Positions 1 to 5,660 of a DNA stretch of 11,431 nucleotides are shown one piece after another. The notes beneath the pieces were generated by a model. It was not told where the DNA came from. It ran no database searches and saw only the letters and a program-made list of their open reading frames with translations. The position numbers were made by a program, and so were the translations under genes. The stretch is from assembly GCA_025453715.1 (NCBI GenBank), contig JALOPT010000038.1, positions 1 through 11,431 of the forward strand. The letters are read 5' to 3'. This stretch comes from Methanoregulaceae archaeon. GTDB taxonomy: Archaea > Halobacteriota > Methanomicrobia > Methanomicrobiales > Methanospirillaceae. Each line of letters begins with the position of its first letter. Within the stretch, counting starts at the first letter, position 1.

Positions 1-111
1 CGGGATTTCCCGGAACACCAGCCCCTGATGGTTGCGGGAGAGGGAAACACAGCGCCCTGGAATAAAAAAAGAGATGACATGAACAAGGGGCCAATGCACC
101 AATCTTCATAA
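1..111 (+). CDS. Possible C-terminal tail of an upstream gene (partial)
   Basis: One plus-strand frame is open from the first base to a TAA at 109-111 and would give a 36-residue hydrophilic tail. The other two plus frames hit stops earlier. I recognise no domain, and an open stretch this short can occur by chance. The A-rich run at 62-70 lies inside it. Listed only because the window may cut a real gene here. Confidence 0.22.
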   Translation, partial: RDFPEHQPLMVAGEGNTAPWNKKRDDMNKGPMHQSS

Positions 112-161
112 CATTGACCAAAAAGATGATGAAATTCAGGAAATTTGAAGTAAAGATACCT

Positions 162-167
162 GGGAGG
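162..167 (+). promoter_or_regulatory. Shine-Dalgarno site of the PEGA protein
   Basis: GGGAGG ends 8 nt before the ATG at 176. Another ATG lies at 179 and an out-of-frame one at 172. The spacing favours 176. Confidence 0.7.
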
Positions 168-175
168 AATAATGT

Positions 176-1162
176 ATGATGAACCGTAAGAACGATGATA
201 TAAGCATCCGGATTATTACCATAACCGGGTTCCTGGTCCTGGTCTGCCTGGTTCTCGTGACCGGTATATCTGCAGCGGGGACGAAAACTGCGTACCTGGG
301 AGATATGGTCACATTATCGGGTTCCTCACCGGGGAGTGATATCGTCTACCTCTTCATGACGGGACCGAACCTTCCATTAAACGGTGTGGCTCTGAACAAC
401 ATCAACCGGAGGGCTGACATGGGGGGCTTTGCAACAGCCGATGTGGATCCGGACGGCAGGTGGACCTACAAGTGGTATACGAACCAGATCGGAGGGAAAA
501 TCGATACCGGAACCTACACGGTATGGGTGACAGACCGACCGGTTGACAGGTCACATTTAAGCGGGAGTAATTTCGTTTCCATCCCTGTACTCCTGCAACA
601 GCCAGGTATCGTTGCCACGTCATCAACTGCAACCGGGGGGCTTTTAGTACGGACGATACCTGAAGGTGCAGTCCTTTTCTTAAACGGTGAAAACAGGGGG
701 ATCACCCCGGTTACTATCCCTGACCTTCCCGCCGGAAGCCACGTGATTTCCGTGTCCAGCACGGGTTACCAGAACCTGACAACACAGGTTGTCGTTAAGG
801 AAGGCGCACTTACTGAAGTCAGTATTCCATTAACGGATAAAAACGGGTCACTCTATGTCAACACAACCCCGCCAGGGGCTGAAATATCCATTGACGGTAA
901 ACAGTCCGGCTTAAGCCCAATCCTGCTCTCTGACCTCGTACCCGGGAACCATACCCTCGACGCTACGAAAGCAGGATTTAACGCGACCCGCCAGGAAGTA
1001 CAGGTTATCGGAGGCCATATGATGGTTGCACAGCTATCGCTTGGGCAGAGTACACCCGTGCCAGGTGCCTATCCCCCCGCCACCAGGGCGCCAGGAATTG
1101 CGCCGTTAACACTGTTTGGTTCAATGATTGGGACGCTTTATATCTGCAGGCGTTTGAGGTAA
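176..1162 (+). CDS. Surface protein with two PEGA domains and a C-terminal membrane anchor
   Basis: A predicted cell-surface protein of 328 aa. Residues 11-33 form a hydrophobic signal or anchor segment. Residues 38-140 form a beta-rich domain rich in Gly, Ser and Thr that resembles the extracellular N-terminal domains of other methanogen surface proteins. Two PEGA domains follow at about 154-220 and 224-289; each has the P-x-G-A-x-[IV]-x-[IL]-[ND]-G core and the L-x-x-G-x-H turn. A Pro/Ala linker (290-308) leads to a hydrophobic helix (309-324) and a basic end, RRLR. This is the usual layout of an exported archaeal protein held by its C-terminus. PEGA domains are small beta modules of envelope proteins; the ligand is unknown. 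The gene stands alone and is convergent with aIF-1A. No clear TATA box was found upstream. Confidence 0.85.
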   Translation: MMNRKNDDISIRIITITGFLVLVCLVLVTGISAAGTKTAYLGDMVTLSGSSPGSDIVYLFMTGPNLPLNGVALNNINRRADMGGFATADVDPDGRWTYKWYTNQIGGKIDTGTYTVWVTDRPVDRSHLSGSNFVSIPVLLQQPGIVATSSTATGGLLVRTIPEGAVLFLNGENRGITPVTIPDLPAGSHVISVSSTGYQNLTTQVVVKEGALTEVSIPLTDKNGSLYVNTTPPGAEISIDGKQSGLSPILLSDLVPGNHTLDATKAGFNATRQEVQVIGGHMMVAQLSLGQSTPVPGAYPPATRAPGIAPLTLFGSMIGTLYICRRLR

Positions 1163-1218
1163 TGGATACCCGGCGAATAACCCTCAGGTCCCGGGAACAA
1201 GGGAGATTTACCTCATCC

Positions 1219-1240
1219 GAGCCTTTTCTTGGATTTTTCA
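1219..1240 (+). terminator. T-rich terminator after the PEGA gene
   Basis: Two T-rich tracts (TTTTCTT and TTTTTC) lie 57-78 nt after the stop codon with no strong hairpin. This is typical of archaeal intrinsic termination, but the evidence is composition only. Confidence 0.4.
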
Positions 1241-1320
1241 GGTAACTACCGACGGTATTATTGCTCTTCCCTTTACCGGATGGCATGGATTTACCCCGGG
1301 ACAAACCGCAGGGAACGCCG

Positions 1321-1347
1321 AAAAAATCTCCTGATATTCGCAAAAAA
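1321..1347 (-). terminator. T6 terminators after aIF-1A
   Basis: On the minus strand two T6 runs (1342-1347 and 1321-1326) follow the aIF-1A stop by about 25-50 nt. They sit in the convergent gap, so each gene is insulated from the other. Confidence 0.5.
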
Positions 1348-1370
1348 GGATCTGCTATTTGATAGCCCGG

Positions 1371-1709
1371 TCAGATGTACCGGTTTCGCCGCAACCAGTC
1401 CACCTGGGGTGGCATGTAGCGGTATATGATATCACACTTCTCGTCCTGGAAACTCCAGGGGGTCACAATCAAGGTATCCCCTTCACGTATCCAGACTCTT
1501 TTCTTTATTTTTCCCTTAATCCGACCCATCCTGGTTATCCCATCATAACAACGGACCCGGATATGGTTTGCCCCCATCATCAGTTCAGCCTGCGCGAACT
1601 GTTCTTTTGCCCATTTTTTTGGTAAACGGACACGGGCGGTCGGGGTTCCGTCCGGATTTACTGCATTCAGATCTACTTCTTCGCCATTTTTATTCTGATT
1701 ATTCCTAAT
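1371..1709 (-). CDS. eif1A: Archaeal translation initiation factor aIF-1A, probable ATT start
   Basis: aIF-1A is the archaeal homologue of eIF1A and bacterial IF1. It binds the A site of the small ribosomal subunit during initiation. The protein shows the S1/IF1-type OB-fold signature: M-G-A-N-H-I-x-V-R-C-x-D-G, then R-M-G-R-I-x-G-K, then W-I-R-E-G-D, ending in P-Q-V-D-W-L. Length is 112 aa, normal for the family, with a short polar N-terminal tail. The start is unusual. The only standard in-frame start is a TTG at 1764-1766, immediately downstream of the TATA box (1768-1776) and therefore before the expected transcript start near 1745-1748. AGGAG (1718-1722) sits 8 nt before an in-frame ATT at 1707-1709, which I chose. 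No in-frame ATG, GTG or TTG lies between that ATT and the conserved domain. The gene is monocistronic and convergent with the PEGA gene. Confidence 0.9.
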   Translation of the reverse strand: MRNNQNKNGEEVDLNAVNPDGTPTARVRLPKKWAKEQFAQAELMMGANHIRVRCYDGITRMGRIKGKIKKRVWIREGDTLIVTPWSFQDEKCDIIYRYMPPQVDWLRRNRYI

Positions 1710-1717
1710 TGACCCAA

Positions 1718-1722
1718 CTCCT
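1718..1722 (-). promoter_or_regulatory. Shine-Dalgarno site pointing to an ATT start codon
   Basis: AGGAG on the minus strand ends 8 nt before ATT at 1709. No standard start codon lies in frame at a usable distance. Confidence 0.6.
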
Positions 1723-1767
1723 GATTCCGTGTATGAATGATGTCTGACGCAATTAAAGTATCCCAAG

Positions 1768-1776
1768 GTTTATAAC
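1768..1776 (-). promoter_or_regulatory. TATA box of the aIF-1A gene
   Basis: GTTATAAAC on the minus strand. A transcript start about 25 nt downstream falls near 1745-1748, giving a leader of about 40 nt to the ATT start at 1709. Confidence 0.55.
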
Positions 1777-1804
1777 TATGAAAAAATAGTGAAGCCGGTC
1801 ATCT

Positions 1805-1823
1805 GTACAGACCCGGGCTGTAC
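1805..1823. repeat. Inverted repeat GTACAG-N7-CTGTAC
   Basis: Perfect 6-bp arms (1805-1810 and 1818-1823) flank a 7-nt centre that itself contains CCCGGG. It lies upstream of the aIF-1A TATA box and could be a protein-binding site; no regulator is indicated. Confidence 0.4.
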
Positions 1824-1939
1824 TACCAGATTGTAACAATAAAAATCCCAGCCGCTATCATGACCTGGTAGTTTCGTCATGAACGACGGTTCATACGCCG
1901 TTTCCCTGGATATTTTAGTCCACGGGAACAATCTGTTTT

Positions 1940-1980
1940 CCAATAATGGAATAATATTGGCCTTATGGGATTTTTAAGGC
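1940..1980. repeat. Two abutting 21-bp dyads
   Basis: CCAATA (1940-1945) pairs with TATTGG (1955-1960), and GCCTTA (1960-1965) pairs with TAAGGC (1975-1980). Both dyads have 6-bp arms and a 9-nt spacer, and they share base 1960. They sit about 90 nt before the start of the DUF6125-like gene. Confidence 0.45.
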
Positions 1981-2025
1981 AATCAATGGCAGAATGCGGT
2001 CCGGCATGAGGATCCGTCCCGTGAG

Positions 2026-2044
2026 TTTTTTATTGTTTAAACAA
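2026..2044 (+). promoter_or_regulatory. TATA box with overlapping palindromic operator candidate
   Basis: TTTTTTAT (2026-2033) is a good TATA box for the gene at 2067, with an expected transcript start near 2053. The perfect palindrome TTGTTTAAACAA (2033-2044) begins at its last base, in the position used by archaeal repressors that block TATA-binding protein, TFB or polymerase. The operator role is inferred. Confidence 0.5.
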
Positions 2045-2066
2045 AAGAAAAGACAGGAAGACCAAC

Positions 2067-2576
2067 ATGAACCTTGAAATTTTTGAATCAATGGATGATA
2101 AAGAGAAGAAAAACTACCTTGAATTTCTTCTCTGGCACTACCGCGTCGTGGACGCGTTCTGGTTTATCTATATCGGTGATATTTATGGCCAGCAGGTAGC
2201 AGAATCAGTCAATGAACAGGTCTGGGGCCGTGTTGCCGGCATGGCAGCAAAAGATATTGTCAGGCGGTTCAATATTACAGATAAGGGGCTTACCGGGTTT
2301 GTAAAAGCCCTGCGTCATTTTCCATGGGCTATAATTGTTGGTTATTCCATCGATATTCACGATAACGAGGTCATTATTTCAGTACCTTCCTGCCCGACAC
2401 AGGAGGCAAGGCTGAACCGCGGACTCGGAGAATATGTATGCAGGGAGATGCACCGTGCAGAATTTACAAGTTTTGCAAAAGAAATTGACGAGCGGATCTG
2501 TGTTGAATGCCTCTTCGCACCGCCCGACCCTCATCCCGCAGATATGTTTTGCAAATGGCGTTTCTCAATACCATAA
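2067..2576 (+). CDS. DUF6125-like cysteine-rich cytosolic protein
   Basis: A soluble protein of 169 aa with no signal peptide or membrane segment. The C-terminal third is the recognisable part: CPTQEARLxRGLGEYVCxEMHRAEF at about 109-133, then CVEC (145-148), then FAPPDPHPxDMFCKWRF (150-166). I recognise this as a family common in methanogens, probably DUF6125, which resembles ATC-hydrolase-like proteins. I cannot assign a reaction. Five cysteines (109, 125, 145, 148, 162) lie in this part, with a CxxC at 145-148, so metal or iron-sulfur binding, or thiol chemistry, is possible. The N-terminal half is helical and rich in aromatic residues. The start is supported by AGGAAG about 6 nt upstream and a TATA box at 2026. 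It is a single-gene unit. Confidence 0.8.
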   Translation: MNLEIFESMDDKEKKNYLEFLLWHYRVVDAFWFIYIGDIYGQQVAESVNEQVWGRVAGMAAKDIVRRFNITDKGLTGFVKALRHFPWAIIVGYSIDIHDNEVIISVPSCPTQEARLNRGLGEYVCREMHRAEFTSFAKEIDERICVECLFAPPDPHPADMFCKWRFSIP

Positions 2577-2583
2577 TATCATC

Positions 2584-2627
2584 CACCTTTTTTCCTTGAA
2601 ATAAGAGGGTGTATAGTAAAAAAGGTG
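2584..2627 (+). terminator. Hairpin and T6 terminator after the DUF6125-like gene
   Basis: CACCTTTTTT (2584-2593) and AAAAAAGGTG (2618-2627) form a perfect 10-bp inverted repeat with a 24-nt loop, starting 8 nt after the stop codon. The T6 run is a plausible archaeal stop signal. The right arm also belongs to a repeat family described separately. Confidence 0.5.
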
Positions 2628-2877
2628 ATTCATTAGTAAGAATCACCATAATACAAATTCGCCCGTTAAATCAGGAGAGATTTGAAGCCGATTTGGGTAA
2701 TCCTGTCAGTTCGAGATATTTCAATAGTCCATGAACTATCCCAATAGGGGGATTCCGTATCGACGGAGCATTGACCCCAGCCGCTTCTTATTTTCCAGTT
2801 CTAACCACATTTTTTGAATTGATTATGAGTCAGAAAAATTTAGGTGGCGTTTATTCACTAATCACTAAAAAAGGTGA
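2617..2877. repeat. 12-nt direct repeat TAAAAAAGGTGA bounding about 240 bp
   Basis: TAAAAAAGGTGA occurs at 2617-2628 and again at 2866-2877. Each copy is part of a local dyad. This could mark the ends of a small degenerate element, or be two binding sites for one protein. No coding capacity lies between them. Confidence 0.4.
2624..2647. repeat. Perfect 8-bp hairpin
   Basis: GGTGATTC (2624-2631) and GAATCACC (2640-2647) flank an 8-nt loop. Its left arm overlaps the right arm of the 2584-2627 inverted repeat, so the two hairpins are mutually exclusive. Confidence 0.6.
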
Positions 2878-3045
2878 ATGAATGGCTGGTTTTATAAAAA
2901 ACCTCATAACGCAGGAAGGCTTTGCAGCAACGCGATGAAAAACTAAAAGGCCATCTTTTCATACCTGGAGCGATGTTGGATTCAAAATTCAATCTGATAA
3001 AGAGGTTAGTTGATACAAAATATCTCGGACGACCAATTGAGAGTG

Positions 3046-3064
3046 TTGGGGAATTATGCCCCAA
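3046..3064 (-). repeat. Hairpin over the stop codon of the glycosidase gene
   Basis: TTGGGG (3046-3051) and CCCCAA (3059-3064) form a 6-bp stem with a 7-nt loop that includes the TAA stop at 3054. No T-run follows on the minus strand, so termination by this hairpin alone is doubtful. Confidence 0.45.
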
Positions 3065-4916
3065 TCGCTGCAAGATTTCCAGGATTCCTCATATAGAGCC
3101 AGTAACCCCTTGTCGGGTATAGTATTGCAGATTCGGTTGTGTCCCCGTTAAAGATTGTCGGTTCATACTCCTGGGTCAGTACATTGAACCCCATCGAGTG
3201 TACCCATTCCGGCTGGACTGACAGGTAGGTGTTTCTTGCCGATACAGGGGTCATTCCCGTGAAACCTACCGTATTCCACCCGGCCGGGAGACTTCGAGGA
3301 GCCGGGATAAACATCGGGTTTGTTGTATCGAAGGTCAGGTTGACCACGAAATCATTCACTGAATAGATCCAGATCCCATATAACGGCTTTATCGGGGTAT
3401 TTCCAAGGACGGTAACCCACCGCGGCGGATTTAGTGACCCGTCCCACATAAAGGCTGAATGTCCACCCATATTCACATTACTAAAGATTGCTCCGGTATT
3501 TGAACCTGCAGCCAGTGTTTTCGGGGTTGATACAAAGTTCCAGCCCGGGGAGAGCGTGATCCGGTCATAATACTGTGGTGTCGGCAGAGGGGAGGTTATA
3601 CCCGGTGAAGGGATGAAATACGGGTCCATTACCACATCCGGATACAGTGAAAGCATTTTCCTTGTTTTTGAAGGGTCGGACCCGGAGAAGATCAATCCAG
3701 GGGTTTCCATTCCGTTATCAAGGTACTGCCCGTCGGGAACGAGGAAGTTCTTCATTACAAGTGTTGGATCACTTCCGCTTTTCCCCTCTTCCTTGATAAC
3801 ATTGAACCAGATAATCCCCTTGATGTTCGGATAGACAGACGCGAGATTTCCGGGATTATAGACCTCTGTCACATGTGAAATTTTAAGTGATTCTTCCAGG
3901 ACCGGGTCCCCCTGCCCGTCACTGCTCGTCTCGGTGAATATGAGAGGATGGTTTCTCTCCTTCGCGTAAAAGTCGTAAAACCCCTTGATACTGGAGAGAG
4001 TGGTGGGCCCGCCCGACCAGGAATACCAGGTCATTCCTACCCAGTCAACAGAATCATTGGGGAGCTGTTGCAGGTTGTTGTCATTCCCCGGCCAGTAGAC
4101 TTTCCGGGCGTCCTTCGTTGGTGCGACAGTTCCAGCCCAAATCACCTGGATATTATCCCCCCCTGTCTGGTGGATGAGCGTATAGGCGTCCCGGAACCAC
4201 TGCCGGAATGCCCGTTTCGCCGGGCTGTCGACGTTGTCATTGCTTTCAGGGTTAACTTCACTGTACGCATTGAACTCGGGGGCCAGCCATATCAGGACGG
4301 TAGCACCTTTTCCTGATGAGTCCTTATTCCGGTCTGACACCGCTTTCAGCTTTGTAGTAAGATCGGTGAGGATCTGGCTCCCTGTTTTTCCATTGGGATA
4401 AGTATCGGACAGCGAAAGGGGATGGCCGTTATATGGTGCAAGTGCAATCATGGGAACACCGCCCTGCTTAATGACTTTTTCAGCCCATACGTCGGGTCCC
4501 GGGCAGGCGGTATATGCGATTTTCCCGTAATTATTGTCAGGGTAAAAATTCATCAGGTAATACCGTGAAAAAATGACCTGCTTTGCACCGGAACCTGAAT
4601 TTAATGCGTCCGCTGATGCACGGAACGATACAATCCCCGTATCTATCGAGGCCAGACCGCCGGATACCGTTTCCCCAAATGAATCAGGGTGGTCCAGGAA
4701 TTGCGTCTCATAGAGATGTTTGTCCAGATTGCTGTTCTTAAAGTTATTCGGGCCGAGGGTCCCCATATTCCCGCCAAGATACACCCCTGCGTAGCACCCG
4801 TTCTCTGAAAGAAGGCCTTCACTGACCGTAGGGATATGGACGGCAGCGAGTGGATGGACAAACAGGCATATACCAATAATGATTCCGGTGACAATTACGA
4901 CTGTAGTACGTGACAT
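3054..4916 (-). CDS. Secreted GH26-like glycoside hydrolase with duplicated C-terminal module
   Basis: An exported 620-aa protein. Residues 4-25 form a signal peptide. About 40-400 resembles a GH26-type (beta/alpha)8 catalytic domain: IWLAPEFNAY (209-218) matches the acid/base strand with Glu214, IFTET (326-330) matches the nucleophile strand with Glu329, and DWVGMTWYSW (291-300) and GIIWFN (367-372) line the expected cleft. GH26 enzymes are mostly beta-mannanases; the substrate here cannot be read from sequence. From about 451 to 615 there is a twofold repeat with SPGWN...GIWIY (456-518) and PAGWN...GYWLY (544-608), a beta module likely to bind the surface or carbohydrate. There is no C-terminal anchor, so it is probably released or attached non-covalently. 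The ATG at 4916 is chosen because AGGAG sits 7 nt upstream; an in-frame start 11 codons earlier has no such site. Confidence 0.75.
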   Translation of the reverse strand: MSRTTVVIVTGIIIGICLFVHPLAAVHIPTVSEGLLSENGCYAGVYLGGNMGTLGPNNFKNSNLDKHLYETQFLDHPDSFGETVSGGLASIDTGIVSFRASADALNSGSGAKQVIFSRYYLMNFYPDNNYGKIAYTACPGPDVWAEKVIKQGGVPMIALAPYNGHPLSLSDTYPNGKTGSQILTDLTTKLKAVSDRNKDSSGKGATVLIWLAPEFNAYSEVNPESNDNVDSPAKRAFRQWFRDAYTLIHQTGGDNIQVIWAGTVAPTKDARKVYWPGNDNNLQQLPNDSVDWVGMTWYSWSGGPTTLSSIKGFYDFYAKERNHPLIFTETSSDGQGDPVLEESLKISHVTEVYNPGNLASVYPNIKGIIWFNVIKEEGKSGSDPTLVMKNFLVPDGQYLDNGMETPGLIFSGSDPSKTRKMLSLYPDVVMDPYFIPSPGITSPLPTPQYYDRITLSPGWNFVSTPKTLAAGSNTGAIFSNVNMGGHSAFMWDGSLNPPRWVTVLGNTPIKPLYGIWIYSVNDFVVNLTFDTTNPMFIPAPRSLPAGWNTVGFTGMTPVSARNTYLSVQPEWVHSMGFNVLTQEYEPTIFNGDTTESAILYPTRGYWLYMRNPGNLAAIGA

Positions 4917-4923
4917 GTTAGAT

Positions 4924-4928
4924 CTCCT
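4924..4928 (-). promoter_or_regulatory. Shine-Dalgarno site fixing the glycosidase start
   Basis: AGGAG on the minus strand, 7 nt before ATG 4916. Confidence 0.7.
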
Positions 4929-4963
4929 GCCAGATACGCCGCATAACAACCAGTGCGGGGATC

Positions 4964-4973
4964 TGTATTTTTT
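4964..4973 (-). promoter_or_regulatory. TATA box of the glycosidase gene
   Basis: AAAAAATACA-type AT-rich box on the minus strand, with an expected transcript start near 4940, about 25 nt before the start codon. Confidence 0.45.
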
Positions 4974-5148
4974 ACCGGGATTGAAGTATTGTCTTTTTCT
5001 GGCCGACTGCTTTTAGAAGTTACTTTCATCGGGTACCATTAAAAAACTGCGGATTTTGCATCCTCAGGCATGATAGGTATGACAGCAAGGCGGTTTTACT
5101 GCCCTCCCCCGTTTATGGCGTTGCCCGGACCCCGGATAATAAGATGTA

Positions 5149-5454
5149 TTAATCGCTAAACTCCTTCACAGCTGCCGGCAGGCAGGTTGCAACACCCCGT
5201 ATCCCGGAAACCGTAAGGGTCATAAGGATTGCATCAACAACCTCTTCTTTCGTTGCACCTGCTTGTTTTGCCATGGGAATGTGCGCTTTTACCGCTATTT
5301 CGTCCCCCAACGAGGCCTTCATGGCAATATAGATCAGCTGTTTTGTTTTCAGGTCAAGTCCCCTGGTGGAGACAAGGGACATAATCAGGCCGTTGAACGC
5401 CTTCGCAACTTCGGGCGCTTCATTCTGGAAAATTTCCATCGGATTTTCGTTCAT
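5149..5454 (-). CDS. Carboxymuconolactone decarboxylase family protein without redox cysteines
   Basis: A 101-aa all-helical protein of the AhpD/CMD fold. The core reads K-Q-L-I-Y-I-A-M-K-A-S (38-48), then A-V-K-A-H-I-P-M-A-K-Q-A-G-A-T-K-E-E-V-V-D-A-I (54-76). His58 is the family histidine. In AhpD-type peroxidase relatives two cysteines (CxxC) lie 7 and 4 residues before it; here those positions are Asp51 and Ala54. The only Cys is 91, so a disulfide-based peroxidase role is unlikely. It may act as a decarboxylase- or isomerase-like enzyme, or a binding protein; the substrate is unknown. Family members usually form ring-shaped oligomers. The start could also be ATG 5472, six codons earlier. 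I prefer 5454 because GTGAT lies just upstream. It follows the aldo/keto reductase on the same strand with a 206-nt gap. Confidence 0.8.
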   Translation of the reverse strand: MNENPMEIFQNEAPEVAKAFNGLIMSLVSTRGLDLKTKQLIYIAMKASLGDEIAVKAHIPMAKQAGATKEEVVDAILMTLTVSGIRGVATCLPAAVKEFSD

Positions 5455-5660
5455 TTCATCACGTACCTGCATATTCGGGTTATTCAGGCATAAGCCTGAT
5501 TGCCTGCTGCAGGGGGAATGAATTAAGAAAAAACAGGAAATTCCCCAAAACAGGAAAAACGCCGGATTGCAGGTATAGCCCTGTCTGGCCCTACCCGTTT
5601 CCGGCAATATAACCGTGGATAAAGGAACCCCCACCATTACCTGATTGGGAGACCGTCCAT
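5455..5660 (-). promoter_or_regulatory. Leader and control region of the CMD-family gene
   Basis: On the minus strand this gap contains a TATA-like GGTTATATT near 5605, two copies of TTTCCTGTTTT (5547-5557 and 5530-5540) starting 17 nt apart, and a stem TCAGGC-N4-GCCTGA (5484-5499) shortly before the start codon. The gap is open in the CMD frame but has no conserved protein sequence, so I treat it as untranslated. Confidence 0.4.

Larger units (their letters stand above)
1710..2066. other. 357-nt divergent regulatory region without a gene
   Basis: It holds the aIF-1A leader and promoter at its left end and the promoter of the DUF6125-like gene at its right end. Between them are three inverted repeats (1805-1823, 1940-1960, 1960-1980) and, near the right end, a perfect 12-bp palindrome (2033-2044). 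I see no open reading frame with a usable start and no tRNA. Confidence 0.6.
2577..3053. other. 477-nt gene-free spacer with repeats
   Basis: No credible gene here. It contains the inverted repeat 2584-2627, a perfect 8-bp hairpin 2624-2647, a third copy of the A6GGTG motif at 2867-2876 with its own dyad (2853-2879), and a hairpin at the far end (3046-3064). Frames in between are broken by stops. A minus-strand fragment at about 2671-2784 gives a short peptide ending in a K-Y-L-E-L-T-G-L-P-K-like stretch; it has no start codon and could be a decayed gene tail, but I cannot identify it. Confidence 0.55.

Noticed and set aside
1005..1343. Minus-strand frame of 112 codons with a basic N-terminus
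   Set aside because: Most of it is antisense to the PEGA gene and the convergent terminators; no recognisable protein and no homology signal.
2695..2735. GTTCGAG sequence suggesting a tRNA T-loop
   Set aside because: No matching T-stem, anticodon arm or acceptor stem around it.
2617..2877. CRISPR-like or insertion-sequence interpretation of the A6GGTG repeats
   Set aside because: Only three short copies at irregular spacing, no transposase gene and no clear target duplication; kept only as an unexplained repeat.
2858..3122. Short frames on both strands next to the glycosidase 3' end
   Set aside because: Overlap each other and the glycosidase tail, lack ribosome sites and protein-like composition.
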